Part shown: one piece after another, positions 63,505-64,000 of the stretch | How positions within the stretch are numbered: position 1 is the first letter of the stretch | Layout of the letters: every line of letters begins with the position of its first letter | Assembly (NCBI GenBank): GCA_942491975.1 | Contig: CALOCY010000004.1 | Span: 930,001 to 994,000 of the forward strand | DNA: 64,000 bases | Direction of reading: 5' to 3' | DNA from: CALOCY01 sp942491975 | GTDB lineage: Bacteria; Bacteroidota; Bacteroidia; Bacteroidales; Prolixibacteraceae | Notes under the pieces: generated by a model | What the model was told of the DNA's origin: nothing | Seen by the model: only the letters and a program-made list of their open reading frames with translations | Database searches by the model: none | Program-made: the position numbers and the translations under genes

Positions 63505-64000
63505 TTATCTGAATGATTTCAATATTTTGAAATGTTCTTCATCTAATCCTTGCGCATTAAAGAAAACCACTCCTTTGGCTCCATTTTTTAATGCTGTTTC
63601 TATTGCTTTTCTGAAGCTCTTCGGTGATTTTACATCAGGCATGTATATACCGGCGTAAATCGGTTTGGGATAGCTCATGGTTTGAACCCCCTCTTTTATA
63701 CATTTGCCAATCCATTCGATATCCTGATTGTAGAAACCGTTATACAGCATGGGGAATACGGCATCAATTTCAAATTTACCCCAATCCTGCCGCACCATTT
63801 TGGCCGACATTTCAGGCGTAGGAAATACAGCTGCCGTAACCATTTTTCCCGTCTGCTTTTTGACTTCAGGGGTAATGGTGTTTACAATGTTTACAATGTG
63901 TTTCAACCGCCACGCTTTCCACGCTGTGTCACTGGCCGGATCTTCTATTTTAAGCGGGTCTCTTCCGTTCTCCTTTTGAAATGCTTTGCGGCACCGGTGA
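63505..64000 (-). CDS. Putative glycoside hydrolase, GHL10/DUF187-like (C-terminal part)
   Basis: The frame stays open to the window edge, and translation beyond the TTG at 63906 continues DPASDTAWKAWRLKHIVNIV, so the gene begins outside. The visible ~165 residues have FPTPEMSAKMVRQDW, IDAVFPMLYNGFYNQD, PIYAGIYMPDV and KGVVFFNAQGLDE, which resemble the C-terminal strands of a TIM-barrel glycosidase of the GHL10 family. It probably acts on a cell-wall or polysaccharide substrate. The family call rests on the C-terminal part only. Confidence 0.6.
   Translation of the reverse strand, partial: HRCRKAFQKENGRDPLKIEDPASDTAWKAWRLKHIVNIVNTITPEVKKQTGKMVTAAVFPTPEMSAKMVRQDWGKFEIDAVFPMLYNGFYNQDIEWIGKCIKEGVQTMSYPKPIYAGIYMPDVKSPKSFRKAIETALKNGAKGVVFFNAQGLDEEHFKILKSFR

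Overview
The window is chromosomal DNA from a member of the Bacteroidota, most likely a free-living Bacteroidales/Marinilabiliales-type organism. The evidence is type IX secretion (T9SS) C-terminal sorting domains on four large secreted proteins, GLPGLI-family proteins beside a carboxypeptidase-like/TonB-dependent receptor, NigD-like and DUF6340-type lipoproteins, a GIN/DUF4097 protein behind an ECF sigma factor, and Bacteroidota-type -7 boxes (TAnnTTTG) in front of several genes. There is no prophage, CRISPR array or intact insertion sequence. The first and last genes run off the window.

Layout. 1-8.0 kb: two large secreted leucine-rich-repeat (LRR) proteins with T9SS tails. Their 3' ends are almost identical although the arrays in front have diverged. 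8.1-21.8 kb: mainly housekeeping genes, namely pdxB, a POTRA/barrel outer-membrane protein, a NigD-like lipoprotein, a U32 RNA-hydroxylation-type protein, a GH38 alpha-mannosidase, rlmN and an SLC12-like transporter. 21.9-27.3 kb: a lipoprotein, a PepSY-type membrane protein, a Cu/Zn-efflux-type permease with a fused HMA domain, a rubrerythrin plus flavin-reductase/rubredoxin operon, a small outer-membrane protein and tRNA-Arg(ACG). 27.5-36.4 kb: a secreted unknown, an ECF sigma/anti-sigma/GIN cluster, a glycosyltransferase, a BatA/VWA-like membrane protein, a DUF6340 lipoprotein, cysQ and a DnaQ-like exonuclease. 36.9-43.2 kb: two paralogous T9SS proteins built from phage-tail-type modules (collar domain; S74 intramolecular chaperone) and a 17-residue repeat. 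43.6-46.9 kb: an AddA-like helicase-nuclease. 47.3-54.8 kb: an RND efflux operon (adaptor, pump, TolC) followed by a LytS/LytTR two-component pair. 54.9-61.9 kb: a TonB-dependent-receptor-like barrel and four GLPGLI genes, one of them a pseudogene. 62.2 kb to the end: a clostripain-like lipoprotein and the 3' end of a putative GHL10-type glycosidase.

The most informative signals lie between and across genes. Three upstream regions in the GLPGLI/receptor cluster share AGTTAA direct repeats with strictly conserved 11- and 22-bp phasing, next to a LytTR regulator that could bind them. One GLPGLI copy has lost its ATG and carries a frameshift. The S74 protein has its predicted self-cleavage serine upstream of its own secretion signal. 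Several dispersed palindromes, a composite element of about 385 bp and one of about 156 bp sit between genes. I did not find a system that I would claim is wholly new. The best candidate for something undescribed is the LytTR/GLPGLI regulatory module, followed by the S74-T9SS fusion.
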